The notes beneath the pieces are model-generated. The model worked only from the letters and a program-made list of their open reading frames with translations, did not search any database and had not been told where the DNA came from. This document shows, piece after piece, positions 9,876-21,090 of a DNA stretch of 64,000 bases (positions are counted from its first letter, which is position 1; each line of letters begins with the position of its first letter). The DNA comes from Lepidostoma basale (lineage: Eukaryota; Arthropoda; Insecta; Trichoptera; Lepidostomatidae): contig JAHDVF020000494.1 in the NCBI GenBank assembly GCA_022606425.2, positions 62,001-126,000 on the forward strand. Direction: 5' to 3'. Made by a program: the position numbers and the translations under genes.

Positions 9876-10285
9876 TTAATTTAGTGTCCTACGATTTAAT
9901 TTAGGTTTTTTATTTTACTATTAATTTAGTGTTATTTATATATAATAACATTTTTGACGTAAATAGTTATACTAAAGATCAGACAATGTTTTTATATCCA
10001 TTTAAAAATATTAGTAAGGAGGAAAAATAATAATTCATTACTAATACTTAAATTGATTGCCGTATTTATAATATTGTATTTCATACATTGTAGCAATAAA
10101 ATTTTGTTTATTTATGTATAATATAATATATAGGTATTATGTTAATAATGTCGTAAAACTTCGTAATAAAAATTACAATTAATATAAAACTTATGGAAAT
10201 ATACACTGTTTGACACCTGAGGATTTATTTTTAATACTTTTGTTTGTAACCTCTATAAAAAATGAATAACTCTATATTTTACCTA
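9876..10285. other. AT-rich, nothing recognised
   Basis: No supported gene or repeat. Confidence 0.45.
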
Positions 10286-10540
10286 TACCTGAGTGGCCGA
10301 ATGGTAAGTGCTTTGACTGCCATACCGAAGGTCCCGGCTTCGATTTCCAGTGATGGCAATGTGATTGTCACACTGTCTTTGGTTTGATGTAGAATTCACG
10401 TGACAATAAAATGGCGATAGATTAGCTACCTTTTACATGTCACGAGGATCAATATGATACCTTTGACATTCTTATGGCTCACGTTGTAATGATGTAAAGA
10501 GCGATTCAACAAAATTATAAAAATAATAATTTAACGTTTT
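10286..10540 (+). mobile_element. SINE-1, near full length
   Basis: Head GAGTGGCCGAATGGTAAGTG (A box, TGGCCGAATGG), weak B box GGCTTCGATTTCC, stem sequence GTGATTGTCACACTGTC, GAATTCACGTGACAATAAAA, then TGTAATGATGTAAAGAGCGA, TTCAACAAAAT and an imperfect AAT tail. Confidence 0.85.
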
Positions 10541-10686
10541 TTTTGGCTTACACATCAAATATTGAAAAGCCATCTGTAGCTTTCTACGATCTGAAGTCGA
10601 TTGAAGCCAGATGAATTGGAATAAAACTAAATATGCATATATAATAAATATTTTTTTATATAACTATCTGAAACAATATATAAAAA

Positions 10687-10965
10687 AACTAACTAACTAA
10701 TCACGCCGTCTCAGAATGAATAAACCGCCACACTGTTAGTTTTGGACATACTTCTTTCGATTCCTCAACATGAATATATGTTGCATCGTGTCATGCACCC
10801 ACGTCAACTTCTCCGACTCCTCACGTGGAGGACATTTGATATTTTATTGATTTGATCGTGCTACGTTTTCCTCGGTCTTCCTCCATTCCATTTACATCGT
10901 TTACATATACTTTCTTTATCATTATTTCATTCCATTTGTGGAAATCATTCTGATGATATTTTTAT
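10687..10965 (-). mobile_element. RTE-A LINE 3' fragment
   Basis: (AACT)n tail, CACGCCGTCTC, partly deleted hairpin, then antisense to RTE-A codons. The copy stops where the (GAA)n tail of the next LINE begins at about 10969, so the second LINE probably inserted into it. Confidence 0.85.
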
Positions 10966-10968
10966 TAA

Positions 10969-11405
10969 TATTCTTCTTCTTCTTCTTCTTCCTCAGCCTA
11001 TTCCCGTCCAATCCTGGACAAAGGCCTCCTCCATTTGCTTCCATGTCATTCTGTCCTGTGCAGACTGCATCCAGGTTATTCCGACGTGTCTGTTGCGATC
11101 TTTCTTATCTTCCATCATTCTTATCATCATTCTTATCTATTACAAGATCATCCTTCCACCGTAGTTGCGGTCGTCCTACAATTCTCTTCACCGTCCACGG
11201 TCTCCAAGTCAGCAGTCTTCTTGTCCACTTTTCATTTGAGCTTCTGGTTACGTGACCTGCCCATTGCCATTTTAGAGTCGCCACCCGGTGGATGATGTCA
11301 GTGACCTTTGTTTTTTCTCTCACCGTATCGTTTCCGACTCTGTCTCTTAGGCTTATTCCTAACATGGCTCTTTCCATGGCTCTTTGGGTCATTCGTAGTT
11401 TCTCG
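10969..11405 (-). mobile_element. LINE reverse-transcriptase 3' fragment, (GAA)n tail
   Basis: Minus frame 11105-11392 encodes MERAMLGISLRDRVGNDT, KWQWAGHVTR and VGRPQLRW, landmarks of the C-terminal segment of insect endonuclease-reverse transcriptases. It closely parallels the copy at 19666-20267. A (TTC)n run at 10970-10992 is the reversed tail. No polymerase core remains. Confidence 0.85.
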
Positions 11406-11872
11406 GCACTATTATGTATTATTATGTATTATTATTAAACAGAAAATTCTCTAATCAATATCAATATTTCGATAAAGGCACGTTTCGTAGTCAGACGATA
11501 TTCCTGTCCTATATTTCAAAGAATTTTCACCATTCCAAGTATCATAGTTTATTTAAAGCAATTACTTTGAATTGTGATTATTTGTTTACTCGGTACGAGC
11601 ATGTGCTTATCAACATCTAGCGAGACTCATCTGAAGGGGTTTTCAGCGGAATGTTGAATCGCGGTTTACACTGTCGAGGTGTTTAGAGTACCCATTATGA
11701 ATAAATCCAAGCTGTTAAGTATTATTTCGTCTATGGCAACATTGAAATAACTCATCTTCAGTATTTGACAGTAGTGCGAGAAAAAATAACACGTTAAATT
11801 ATTGGTAAACTAACCTTTTTATTGATGCAAATTTTTTGTTGTTGTTATATTTACCTTATGTACATTGCTAAT
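11406..11872. other. AT-rich, nothing recognised
   Basis: No supported gene or shared repeat. Confidence 0.45.
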
Positions 11873-12164
11873 AAATAACTAATCATCACGTCGTCTCCCC
11901 GAAAGGGTAGGCAGAAATAATGGACCGCCACACTTTAACCGATGCGGCACTCAATCTTCTCTTTTCGCCCCCGCGAGAGACGCGGTGTGATGGGTTGCGA
12001 ACCTCATCGCCACCTATAGGCGTCTCCCGCGCACACTTCGATCGTCCAACGTCCACATAATAAATCTAAAACAAATTGTATAAAATAAAATAACAAAATA
12101 AAAATAATTTAACACATAATGTTCTTTTAGATGGTGCGCTACTCGGCAGCTGGACGATCCGGAC
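11873..12164 (-). mobile_element. NA-RTE non-autonomous retroelement
   Basis: Minus strand runs from GTCCGGATCGTCCAGCTGCC and GCGCACCATCTAAAAGAAC through the A/T stretch, GGACGATCGAAGTGTGCGCG, GAGGTTCGCAACCC and GTCTCTCGCGGGGGCG to CCCTTTCGGGG, TGATT and a short AGTT tail. It preserves the 5' end lost in most copies. Confidence 0.85.
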
Positions 12165-12369
12165 ATTTATCACAATATAAAAAGGCAAAAAAGAAAGTGC
12201 ACTGCCAATGGTTATGCCTGTGGGTTGAGCAATCTTATTTCTTTAACGGGTCGCCTCGGAGGTAGACATATTTCGTGATAGTGTGAGTTGCCTCAGGGAT
12301 GCAATATCAATGTTAAGATTCTTTCTAATTCTTACTCTTTAGGTTTTTTTTGTGATTCTCTTATAAATC

Positions 12370-13262
12370 CTTATTATGTAATAATAATAATAATAATAAT
12401 AATATGCTAACTTTTAAAGCGCCGTTTTTGTGATGTAATCACCTCAAGGGCGCATTAAGACGTGTTTTAAATCTAAAAATCTAAATGTGACCGCTTAAAA
12501 AACGATCGGTTTAAAAGTATAGTAGAACAAAGTATAAATGTTTAAATTGGGTATGAAATATGAAAAAGATGGGTTTTCAATTTAGATCTGAAATCTGTCG
12601 GATCATTTATGCATCTAAGGTGTGAAGGGAGATTGTTCCAAGCTGATGGACCGGCTACCGCGAACGCTCGATCCCCGAAATTTGTACTGGGGCAACGCTT
12701 CGGCTCAACTAATCTTCCTATTGCTGAGGAGTTCGCCGAGCGAAGTGTGGATTTCCGTGAATTTAGGCTGTCCGTTATACAGAGTTCAGATATATAACTT
12801 GGTGCCATTCCATGTAGCGCTTTGAAGACTGTCCAGCAGAGTTTATACTGGATTCTTTCTGGACTTTTAAGCCAGTGAAGTTCTTTGAGATGTTGTGTTA
12901 TATGGGACCTCCTTGGAATGCCCTTAATGAGCCTTGCTGCTGCATTGAACGCATATTGAAGTTTGTTTATTTGTTGTTTTGGAATGTTTGCATAAATTCC
13001 ATTACAATAATCAAGTCGTGACACAACGAAGGAATTTACAAGAGTTTTGAAAGTGTCATGGGGAATACTCCTTTTGACGGATTTTAATCGTCTTAGGTGG
13101 AAGAAACTAGCGCTGACCGTGTTATTAATTTGGGATTTTAGAGACAGATTTGCGTCAAGATAAACACCAAGATCTGAATTACAAAGATCTGAAATTATAT
13201 GTCTGTAATGTTTGTGACTTTTTGATTGTACAGTGAACCAATTTTTTAAAGGGTACAAAATC
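12370..13262 (-). mobile_element. CR1/L2-like LINE fragment with 3' UTR and (ATT)n tail
   Basis: An open frame at 12542-13258 is followed on the minus strand by a noncoding 3' end containing GCGCCCTTGAGGTGATTAC and then (ATT)n at 12380-12403. A related 3' UTR piece lies at 34160-34232. 5' truncated near 13262. Confidence 0.8.
12542..13258 (-). CDS. C-terminal part of a CR1/L2-type reverse transcriptase (partial)
   Basis: 238 codons without a stop. Landmarks are LGVYLDANLSLKSQIN (residues ~31-46), the SRLDYCNGIYANIP block (~84-97), LHWLKSPERIQYKLC (~128-142), FKALHGMAPSYI (~145-156) and GDRAFAVAGPSAWNNLPSHL (~197-216). This series is the region downstream of the polymerase palm in CR1/L2-group LINEs (family knowledge). 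The YADD core and endonuclease are absent, so it is a 5'-truncated copy and not a functional gene, though the long clean frame suggests a fairly recent insertion. The start codon is incidental. Confidence 0.85.
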   Translation of the reverse strand: MYPLKNWFTVQSKSHKHYRHIISDLCNSDLGVYLDANLSLKSQINNTVSASFFHLRRLKSVKRSIPHDTFKTLVNSFVVSRLDYCNGIYANIPKQQINKLQYAFNAAARLIKGIPRRSHITQHLKELHWLKSPERIQYKLCWTVFKALHGMAPSYISELCITDSLNSRKSTLRSANSSAIGRLVEPKRCPSTNFGDRAFAVAGPSAWNNLPSHLRCINDPTDFRSKLKTHLFHISYPI

Positions 13263-13595
13263 TTTACTTCCGTTAATATTTCACGGGTTCTTAACTATTG
13301 ATAGTTGTTTTTTTTTTTCATTTTATTTTTATGAATATGTTTCGAGGATATTCCGGATAAAAATGATATTAACGGTTTATTTTGTTCTCCCAAAAATGAA
13401 AATTTATTCTCTTTTAACTTTTTGAGAGAATTAACTCAAAAATTAGAAAAATAATCCTATTCATAAAATCGTCAATTTATTAAACTTTATGTCGATATGT
13501 TCCTATTATACCCATACTCGTTTCGGCAGCCATTCTTTTTGTAACGACCTGGTGGTTTGTTGTATGTAAGGTTATTTTTTCATTATTGTTTTACC
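13263..13595. other. AT-rich, nothing recognised
   Basis: No supported feature. Confidence 0.4.
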
Positions 13596-13845
13596 TATAA
13601 GAATACTTATTTTTTGTTTCTTGATCGATGATGTAAAACTCCATATTAAATCATTAATACGATTGAAAATGCCCGTTTTCAAGTTTTATTATATTTTATG
13701 TGAATGACATGTTTCGCCTGTCTAAGGCATATTATCTTTATTATAAGAAAATTTGACGATTCCTCAGGCAGGTGAAACATATCATTCACAAAAAAAATAT
13801 AACAAAAAACTTCTAGAAAACATACAAATACTCATTAAGTACTGT
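13596..13845. repeat. HH-B foldback element
   Basis: A leading TTTGTTTCTTGATCGATGAT, GTAAAACTCCATATTAAATC precedes two inverted arms. Each arm carries the HH-B motif: minus strand at 13702-13735 (GCCTTAGACAGGC, GAA, ACATGT, C) and plus strand at 13762-13795 (CAGGCAGGTGAAACATATCA, decayed). TTCTAGAAAACAT lies near the end. Confidence 0.65.
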
Positions 13846-13854
13846 TAAGAAATA

Positions 13855-14116
13855 TTAAACTAACTAACTTACCATCACACCTTCTCTCCGAAGGGGTAGT
13901 GAGAAAGAATGGACTGCCACACTTTTCCACAACATTCATTCACGGCGCGTCCATTTCTTCGAATCCTCACGCGGCCGACATTCAATATTTGATTTATTTT
14001 ATCGTGCCACGTTTTCCTCGGACTTCCTGTTTTTCTAGTTCCGTTTATATCGTTAACATATACTTTTTTTACCATTCTTTCCATGTGTCTAAACCATTTT
14101 AATGATTCTTTCATTA
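13855..14116 (-). mobile_element. RTE-A LINE 3' fragment
   Basis: (AACT)n tail, CCATCACACCTTCTCTCCGA, AAGGGG, then antisense to RTE-A. The frame at 13875-14114 shows WFRHMERMVKKVYVNDINGT and SPRKTWHDKINQILNVG. 5' truncated. Confidence 0.9.
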
Positions 14117-15010
14117 TTAAAATTTAAAAGTAAATCTTATTTTTTTTATTTTTTATTATTATTGAGGGTAACAAACAGCAATTACAGTATATGAATATAA
14201 ACACACAGAGACAACAAAACAAGGACAATTACATGCTACCACAAATATTATATAACAACTGACACAAGGTTAAATATATAAGAAGAATAAAGTTTGATAA
14301 GAAACACTTTGATAAGTTAAAGAGAAAACTAGTAGTATTAGAAATAATAAATAATTTAAGATGAAATATAATTTAAACATGTAAAAAATACAAGAAAAGA
14401 AAAAGTAGAGTAACAAGTTTCATTCGCCCCTTATAATATAAACATCTTATAATATAAAAATCCTACGAATGTAAGAATTAGTGTGGGATATTACAATATT
14501 ACCCATGTTTCTAAAAGGAATCAGTATTGGGATGGATGTTATATCTTCTGGATAGGCGCATGTACATGTTAATTATTCCGGCAAAGGTCACATTCTGTTG
14601 AGTGGGCCGGCCCTCGTATTTAGATTCGTTACGTATTTTTGTTTGAAAAGTAAGCACTTTCGTGGTACCCAATACGTTATAACATATTGGGTATATAATA
14701 TAATATATAAGTTATAACTTTACCAACAATAATAACGAAGAAGTTATTGCGCGATGTTCAACCATTTTATGTGGTCTTGAAATTAATTTGGTAGCTTAAA
14801 TAAATTATGTAAATTCACGGCTGCTTGGTACAAAGTTTTACATATTGACTCTGTATAAACTAACCAAATGCTATATTTTTATAGGATTGTATCCAAACAT
14901 GATCTTGTTTTCATTTCGTGTGGAAAATATATTAGTCAAATATAATCGTTGTATTTATTAATATTGTATAATATATAAACCAAAAACTAGTTGAACGCTA
15001 AGGCATTCCA
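14117..15010. other. AT-rich, unclassified
   Basis: Low-complexity A/T with a slightly GC-richer middle (14520-14640, GAGTGGGCCGGCCCTCG). No match to other parts of the window; it may be an old LINE 3' UTR, but I cannot show it. Confidence 0.35.
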
Positions 15011-15014
15011 TAGT

Positions 15015-15436
15015 AATATACTTTGGAAATTGAAAAACTTTGTTTAATCCAGTATTTAATAAAAAAAATTTAAAAACACGACCAGTTTCGGAGGATACCG
15101 CCATCTTCAGGTGTAAAAATATAATAAAAACTCAACAAATAAAAACTTATAAAAAACGCATCTTAATTCGATACAATAATTTAAACTTAAAAATTAACCT
15201 GGACTATTTGTTATAAGTAGGTACTAACAATTATTTTTTAACAGTAAGAAATAATAAATAATATTAAATAATAATAATACATGATGATAATATAAAAAAA
15301 GTAATGTAAAAAAAACATAGATTTTAAAAGACATAATTTATCTAGAAATTAATAAATGATTAATTTGCATTTGATTGGGAATTTTTTTACTAAATAGTGG
15401 ATTAAACAAAGTTTTCCAATTTCCAAAGTATACAAA
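15015..15436. repeat. Foldback element with HH-A-like motif
   Basis: Inverted termini of ~42 bp (TACTTTGGAAATTGAAAAAC at 15019; its complement at 15395-15436). Just inside the left arm, on the minus strand at 15078-15112: CCTGAAGATGGCGG ... CCTCCGAAACTGGTCG, a decayed hammerhead-like core. The interior is A/T rich and noncoding. Confidence 0.6.
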
Positions 15437-15454
15437 AACTAGTATTTAATATAA

Positions 15455-15630
15455 TTAAAAACGTCCGTTTTCTAGAAGTTTTGTTATATCGAATGTTAGG
15501 CGTTATCACTATGAAATTCCATTGTTGATTTGGAAGGAGAATCTGTAACACTGTTTATTCTTGCATCAATATTTAAATAGTTACCTCTGTACCTGAAGAT
15601 AGAGGTCCCCTCCAAAACAGTTTTGATTTT
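15455..15630 (+). repeat. Hammerhead-family repeat, degenerate
   Basis: AAACGTCCGTTTTCTAGAAG (HH-B end sequence) at 15458, followed at 15592-15624 by CCTGAAGATAGAGG TCCCCTCC AAAACAGTT, in which GAGG/CCTC pair. The core is decayed. Confidence 0.45.
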
Positions 15631-15784
15631 TATTGTTTATCTTCTCTTTATTCGTTTCAATGGCAAGATAGTCTCATAAGGATGTCCCTAAACAGGGTTT
15701 CTTCTCTTATACAATTGTGTCTATTATTCTCTTTCCATTGTGGTGGAAGGTTTGGCCGACATTATGTCGTTTCCAGGGATGCCG

Positions 15785-16150
15785 GGTGTTATATAGTTTT
15801 TTTTTAGAAGTTTGGTTTTTAAACCGGGAACATTGTTTCTACAGACTGTCAATTTGACAGTTGACAGTTGATTTGTAGTCAGTACGTTTTGCCGTTACAC
15901 CACGAATAGACTGATGTCAGAACCGCACTTGCAAATTGTGCAAATATATTTTGAAAATCATGGTTCGGTTCACCAAACATTTTTTGCACTACGTCCATTT
16001 TACGGTCGACATAATCGTCCATCCGAGCAAGTTATTCGGAAGACCATGGATCGTTTTCGCACCACATAGACTCTAGTGGATAATACGCATCCACAAAGAC
16101 GACAATTGTCAAAAATTTTGGCCTAGCCGTGGCGCTCATATGCTTGAAAT
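15785..16150 (+). pseudogene. mariner/Tc1-like transposase, 5' fragment
   Basis: Homologous to 29764-30130 (minus). After a start near TGATGTCAGAACCG the decayed frame resembles an N-terminal helix-turn-helix of an IS630/mariner-type transposase (QIVQIYFENHGSVHQ; a second block with REQVIRKTMD). The similarity stops at GTGGCGCTCATATG in both copies. No DDE/D catalytic domain is present. Frameshifts make it inactive. Confidence 0.6.
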
Positions 16151-16360
16151 CATATTTAAACAATAATGACATAAAATTATCTATTAAATAAAGCCAATAT
16201 CATTGAAATTAACATTATTTCAATGTGTTTTTTTTTCATTTTGAATATGTATTGTATACCTCTAAAAAAAAAACCTACATAACGTTTGTTTATAAAAATA
16301 TGTTATTAATAAAGTGAATTTTTAGAGAAATTTTCTTTCAAAAAGTTGTCTTATATTTTA
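16151..16360. other. Possible 3' end of the transposon, then AT-rich
   Basis: TTAAATAAAGCCAATATCAT and a T-run at 16230-16240 may be the 3' end of the mariner-like element rejoined after an internal deletion. Not proven. Confidence 0.3.
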
Positions 16361-17330
16361 CGGGAATGACATGTTTCGACTTGTTAACGCCTGTAGCAAA
16401 CTGCAGCGAAAGCGAAGCAGATGCGAAACTATAGCGAATAGCGAAACTCTGTATATCATGTTTTTGAATGAGTCGTCGCACACATCACGCAGAACGAAAG
16501 CGAGACAAATTCAGTTCGGCTGATATCCGCAACAAGTATGTATGTGTCGACAGATTTTTGCAGTTTAGCTCTCGTAAATAATGGATATAACTAAAAAACT
16601 TGATTTTATCTGTCCGAGAGTAACCATCTTATTTTAAAATTATAATCTATACTCTGTGCAAAACTGTTACCTCAGAAATGCTACGTGATATTTTACGAGT
16701 ACAATATAAATCGTACTTGTCAGTATATAGCTGTCAAACGTCAAATTGTCAAACGTCAAAAATGGGGTAGATTCGTTTCGCTTCCGCATCTCCGTGTGCT
16801 AGACATTATCAAATGTAACCAGAGAAAAAACCTAGATTTAAATATTTTGCTCTCGATTTCGCATATGTTCCCCACCTCCAAAATTTGCCCTTGAACCGCA
16901 GAGAAATCACAAACTATCTGTATGTCAATCATACAAGAGGAAATGGGAAAAAAAGTTATTTGACTCGAGAGAGCACGAGTTCTTGACGTTTGCGTTCTCG
17001 AAGAAGTTACACGTGAAAAATGAATAATCCGATAGTAATTTTATTAAGAATTTTTTTAACACTATTTTACTGTATATTGTATTTTTCATAGAAAAGAATT
17101 AAAAAATTCGTTCAAGTAGTACAAAGCCTTATAAATGGTATAAAAAATTACGAATGAATCAATCACTAACACTATGTATAAATATTTTTCCATATTTATT
17201 TGTTTTCTGGCCAATAACATAAGGCTATTTATATTAAAAATATATACAATAAACTTATTGAAAATGATATTTGTTGTCTTATAAACAGTTTACAGTTAAT
17301 AGTCTGTTGGTAAATTTGTTAAAAATAGTA
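16361..17330. other. AT-rich with a GC-richer patch; no gene
   Basis: Begins with an HH-B fragment (GGGAATGACATGTTTCGACT). A patch rich in GCGAAAGCGAAGC at 16395-16460 and GTTTCGCTTCCGCATCTCCG at 16772 form a poor inverted pair that might be MITE ends. No convincing coding sequence. Confidence 0.35.
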
Positions 17331-17414
17331 AAGATATATATATATATATATATTTTTTTTTTGTTAACTTGAAGCGTTAACGCAGTGAAATTCCATAATG
17401 GCGATTTTTATGAA

Positions 17415-17690
17415 TTAACTAACTAACTAACTAACCATCACGCCGACTCCCCGAGAGGGTAGGCAGAAAGAATAGACTGCCACACTTTAATCGATGCGGC
17501 ACTCCATCCTTCTCTTTTCGCCCCCACGAGAGACGCGGTGTGATGGGTTGCGAACCTCATCGCCACCAATAGGCATCTCCCACGCACACCATCGTCCAAC
17601 GCCTACAAAATAAATCTAAAACAAATTATATAAAATACAATGATATAAAATAAAATAAAATAATAAATAAAAATAAATGATAGAAATAAT
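17415..17690 (-). mobile_element. NA-RTE non-autonomous retroelement
   Basis: (AACT)4 tail, CATCACGCCGACTCCCCGAG, AGGGT, then the reversed body with CGGTGTGATGGGTTGCGAAC and CTCATCGCCACCAATAGGCA. A short (TA)n lies just outside at 17335-17353. Confidence 0.9.
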
Positions 17691-18060
17691 AAAAATATAA
17701 TGTCTCTAAACTATTATATACTCGTATATACAATTCCATAACCACTCTTATAGCGTGTTAATGACATATATAAATTATATGTACTCGTATATGTATCAAA
17801 CACATTAAATTTCAAAAATATATAAATGGATGTGGTTGCAATATTAGTAGCCCTTGGATGTATTATACTATATTAAAAACATTCCTGAAGCCTTATAAAT
17901 GTGTAAATTTTTTAGTATTTTCAAACCATTCATGTTAACCAAAACAAACTTGCTGGGATACTGAATTAAAACATTGTTTTATCACTATAACTTAAAAATA
18001 ACACCTTGGAGTTATTTTTTTCCGTTAAATTAAATAACTTGGTTTTTTGTATCACAATTG
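17691..18060. other. AT-rich, nothing recognised
   Basis: Contains several TACTCGTATAT strings. No supported feature. Confidence 0.4.
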
Positions 18061-18215
18061 TATTTTATTTTACGCGACAGCTGTTTCGATCAATCTATGT
18101 TGACATCATCAACATAGTCATTTAATTTTAAAATAGGGTTATTTAATTAAACAGTTTAAAATGTTAAGGTATCATAGTGTTTCGGCCAAAACAATGGACT
18201 ATTTATTTGTTTCGG
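18061..18215 (-). repeat. HH-D hammerhead-like repeat
   Basis: Minus strand 18073-18111: TTGATGA, T, GTCAAC, ATAG, ATTGATC, GAA, ACAGCTGT, C, GCG. Stem II is partly mispaired. The flanking TAAAATAAAATA and CATAGTGTTTCGGCCAAAAC (18174) are shared by the HH-D copies. Confidence 0.6.
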
Positions 18216-18913
18216 ATCAGGTCTAATAACGACCTCCTGACAGTGTAGGTGTAGAGAAAATACCTTCGAAAGATGTAGAGAAAAATATACTCAAAATGAT
18301 AAAAACAGTATTTTAATTCAAAGAAAAATCTTATTGTTTTTATATTATAATAATAATAGATTTTCGTTGTATTTTTGATCTACATTTCTTTATAGTTACT
18401 AACGTATTCATATAATATTTGTAATTAATAAGGTTTGTGAGGTTAATATCTGTCGGTTTCCAGAAACAATAATTTCCATCGAGTAGAGGACAACACGAGT
18501 AAGATAGTCATTGCCGAAACCAGTTATTGTGACGTATAAAGTAATAAAAAAATGTAGGTACTCGTACTTGTATGTTAGCTTAACGCCATTCTAAGCCGCT
18601 CACAGACTGCATATCGATTAATCATGTGAAAGTTGCAACATGTTCATGATGTTGACATATCAGTGCCCACGTGCGTAAATCTGTTTATCGAACTCTGATT
18701 TTTTGATCATATTGTGGAGCACATGAATTTTAAATCAATATTTCGGTGAATTGTAAAACATTTTACCACGTGAACATACGTGTATCATATAAACGAATAC
18801 TAGATTAAATGGACGTTGTGACAATGGACCAATTTGGCGATGTCAAAAAAATTGAAAAATAGATCGATTGAAAATTTCGGACCGTCTTATGAAATCTAAC
18901 CTAACATAATTAC
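18216..18913. other. AT-rich, nothing firm
   Basis: GCCGAAACCAGTTATTGTGA at about 18510 resembles the end of an HH-A motif but has no core. No gene. Confidence 0.4.
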
Positions 18914-19180
18914 ACGACCTTCGTGGCCGAGTGGTAAGTGCATTGACTGCCACCCCGAAGGTTCCGGGTTCGATTCCCGACGAGGGCAGTGTGATTGTCA
19001 CACTGTCTTTGGTGTGGTGTAGAATTCACGTGACAATAAAATGGCGATAGATTAGCTACCTAACACATGTAATGAGAATCACTATGATAGGTATAATAAA
19101 TAACCTTTACATCGACTTGGCTCATGCTGTCATGATGTAAAGAGCGATTCAACAAAATAATAATAATAATAATAATAATT
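18914..19180 (+). mobile_element. SINE-1, best full-length copy
   Basis: A box TGGCCGAGTGG at 18923-18933; B box GGGTTCGATTCCC at 18966-18978; tRNA-like complement CGACCTTCG...CGAGGGC at the head. Then GTGATTGTCACACTGTC, GAATTCACGTGACAATAAAA, GTCATGATGTAAAGAGCGAT and (AAT)n at 19158-19180. Spacing of the boxes fits pol III transcription from a tRNA-derived head. Confidence 0.92.
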
Positions 19181-19513
19181 CTGTATCAGTAGGTAGGTTT
19201 TAAAATGTACATACCTATAATGTGTTTTTTTATGTTGAATAGTAAATGATTATGTCAACATTGGCCAAGAACAATCAAAATTTGAATCGTTGACATTTCG
19301 TAAGTATGATATAAACGGTTTTTAATAAGTATATCTGTATCCGAGAGCCATAAAATCTTAAGTGATTTTTTGACCGAGTAAGAAATATTTATATTTTCAT
19401 TGACACAATATCCAGTATATGTTATGTTATAATAAAGTATATCCAGTACACAATACATAGTAAAGTAAAAGTTATCCATTTGGCCAAACAATTGACTGGA
19501 CCGAATCATATTG
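19181..19513. other. AT-rich, nothing recognised
   Basis: No supported feature; the minus open frame here has no protein-family features. Confidence 0.4.
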
Positions 19514-20364
19514 ACGACCTCCAGGGGCGAGTGTTAAGTACTTTGATTGCCACTCCGAAGGTCCCGGATTCGATTCCCAGTGTGATAGTCACATTGTCTT
19601 TGGTCTGGTGCACAATTCACGTGACACAAATAAAATAGCGATAGATTAACTACCTATCACACGTCTTCTCTTCTTATTCTTCTATGCTAGCCTTCTTCCC
19701 TCCACTGCTGGATATAGGCCTCTTCCAATTTCTTCCACTCGTCTCTATCCTGCCCCTTTTGTATCCAAGATTTTCCAACCCTTTTGATAATATCATCGGT
19801 CCATCTCATCGGTGGCCTTCCGACACTTCGTCTATTTTCCCATGGTCTCCGACTGAGTATCCTGGGTGCCCATCTGTTGCCACCCTGTCTAGCCAAGTGT
19901 CCAGCCCATTGCCATTTCAATTTTGCCACTCGGTCCATGACGTCAGCAACCCTGGTGCGGCGTCTGATTTCTTTATTTCTTATGCGGTCATGCAAGCTCA
20001 CACCAAGTATCTGTCTTTCCATGGACCTCTGTGTACACTTGAGTCTGTGGACACTTTTTGATGTAAGAGTTGTCGTCTTTAGTCCGTATGTCATCATGGG
20101 CAGTATACACATATCGTAGACCTTTCTTTTGAGACAAACCGGTATTTCAACATTTTCAAAGATATGTCTCAGTTTACCAGACAGCCCAACCCAGTCCCAC
20201 TTTTCGAGGTAGCTCTGCAGTTTGATTCTCTTTTCCGAGTCTGATTTTATTACCGAGATACAAATACATCACACGTCACGAGAATCAATATGATAGATTT
20301 ACGCTTTACATCGATTTGGCTCGCGCTGTAATGGTGTAAAGAGCGATTCAACAAAATAATAATA
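19514..20364 (+). mobile_element. SINE-1 split by a LINE insertion
   Basis: 5' part 19514-19665 (head GACGACCTCCAGGGGCGAGT, B box GGATTCGATTCCC) and 3' part 20268-20364 (CACGAGAATCAATATGATAG ... GTGTAAAGAGCGATTCAACA, AAT tail). The two halves join at the repeated ATCACACGTC, showing a nested insertion. Confidence 0.92.
19666..20267 (-). mobile_element. LINE 3' fragment nested in SINE-1, with target duplication
   Basis: Inserted between direct repeats ATCACACGTC (19656-19665 and 20268-20277). The minus frame 19687-20112 (141 codons) encodes the C-terminal landmarks MERQILGVSLHDRIRN, LKWQWAGHLARQ, VGRPPMRWTDDI. The reversed GAA-rich tail is at 19666-19685. 5' truncated at 20267, with the polymerase core missing. 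Sister of the 10969-11405 copy. Confidence 0.92.
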
Positions 20365-20489
20365 TCGTAATGAAAAATGGCATGATTAACATAACTCATT
20401 TCGGCCAAAAAATATGGCTCTTAAGCGCAGATACTATTTAAAGTTTGCACGTGAGCTTATGTATAAAATTAAAAATGTTTTTTTTTTAA

Positions 20490-20640
20490 ATAGTCCATTG
20501 TTTTGGCCGAAACAATATGAAACATTAACATTTTAAACTGTTAAATTTAATAACTTTATTTTTTGTATCACAATTATAATTTATTTTACGTGACAGCTGT
20601 TTTATCAACCTATGTTGACATCATCAGGTGTTACAATAAT
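20490..20640 (-). repeat. HH-D hammerhead-like repeat
   Basis: Minus strand at 20592-20630: CCTGATGA, T, GTCAAC, ATAG, GTTGAT, AAAACAGCTGTC. The 5' half of the core is perfect, while GAA has become AAA. Family end TTGTTTTGGCCGAAACAATA is at 20499. A second, inverted CATTTCGGCCAAAAAATATGG at 20398 suggests a foldback. Confidence 0.6.
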
Positions 20641-21010
20641 ATATCAAATGTCAAATTTTCGTGATTTTTCGAATCTCTATGTGTATTTGTTACTATATCA
20701 ATTTGAATAATTTCTTTGATATAATTTTGAAGTTCTTGCTGAAATTGAGTTAGGTACCTAAATATTTTAATTAAAAGAACGGTTAGTGACTATTTATAGG
20801 AGAAAATATTAAAGGTGGAAAATAAAGTAATAAAATAATAATAATAAAATAAAACAGTAATTAGAAGGAACAATTACACATAGTAAAGAGTCAAAAACAA
20901 TGTAACATAAAAAAAAACATAAACAATAACAGGAAGTACTCGTACATAGATTAAATTAATAGGAAATGTGACAAAAGTTGAAGGTAGTATTATTATTTTA
21001 CTAATACATA
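20641..21010. other. AT-rich, nothing recognised
   Basis: No supported feature. Confidence 0.4.
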
Positions 21011-21090
21011 GATCAGAGATGTCAACATAGGTTGATGAAACAGCTATCGTGTAAAATAAAATACAATTGAGATACAAAAAACATAGTTAT
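21011..21090 (+). repeat. HH-D hammerhead-like repeat
   Basis: GATCAGAGAT, GTCAAC, ATAG, GTTGAT, GAA, ACAGCTAT, C, GTGTAAAATAAAAT. Stem II is kept with one wobble; the 5' core is decayed. Confidence 0.55.

Noticed and set aside
16361..16800. MITE with GCGAAAGCGAAGC / GCTTCCGC ends
   Set aside because: Inverted match is short and imperfect and no target duplication was found.
18914..18985. Possible functional tRNA gene
   Set aside because: A and B boxes are good, but it is one of eight dispersed copies with a SINE body and AAT tail, and the cloverleaf is not completed by a proper acceptor stem.
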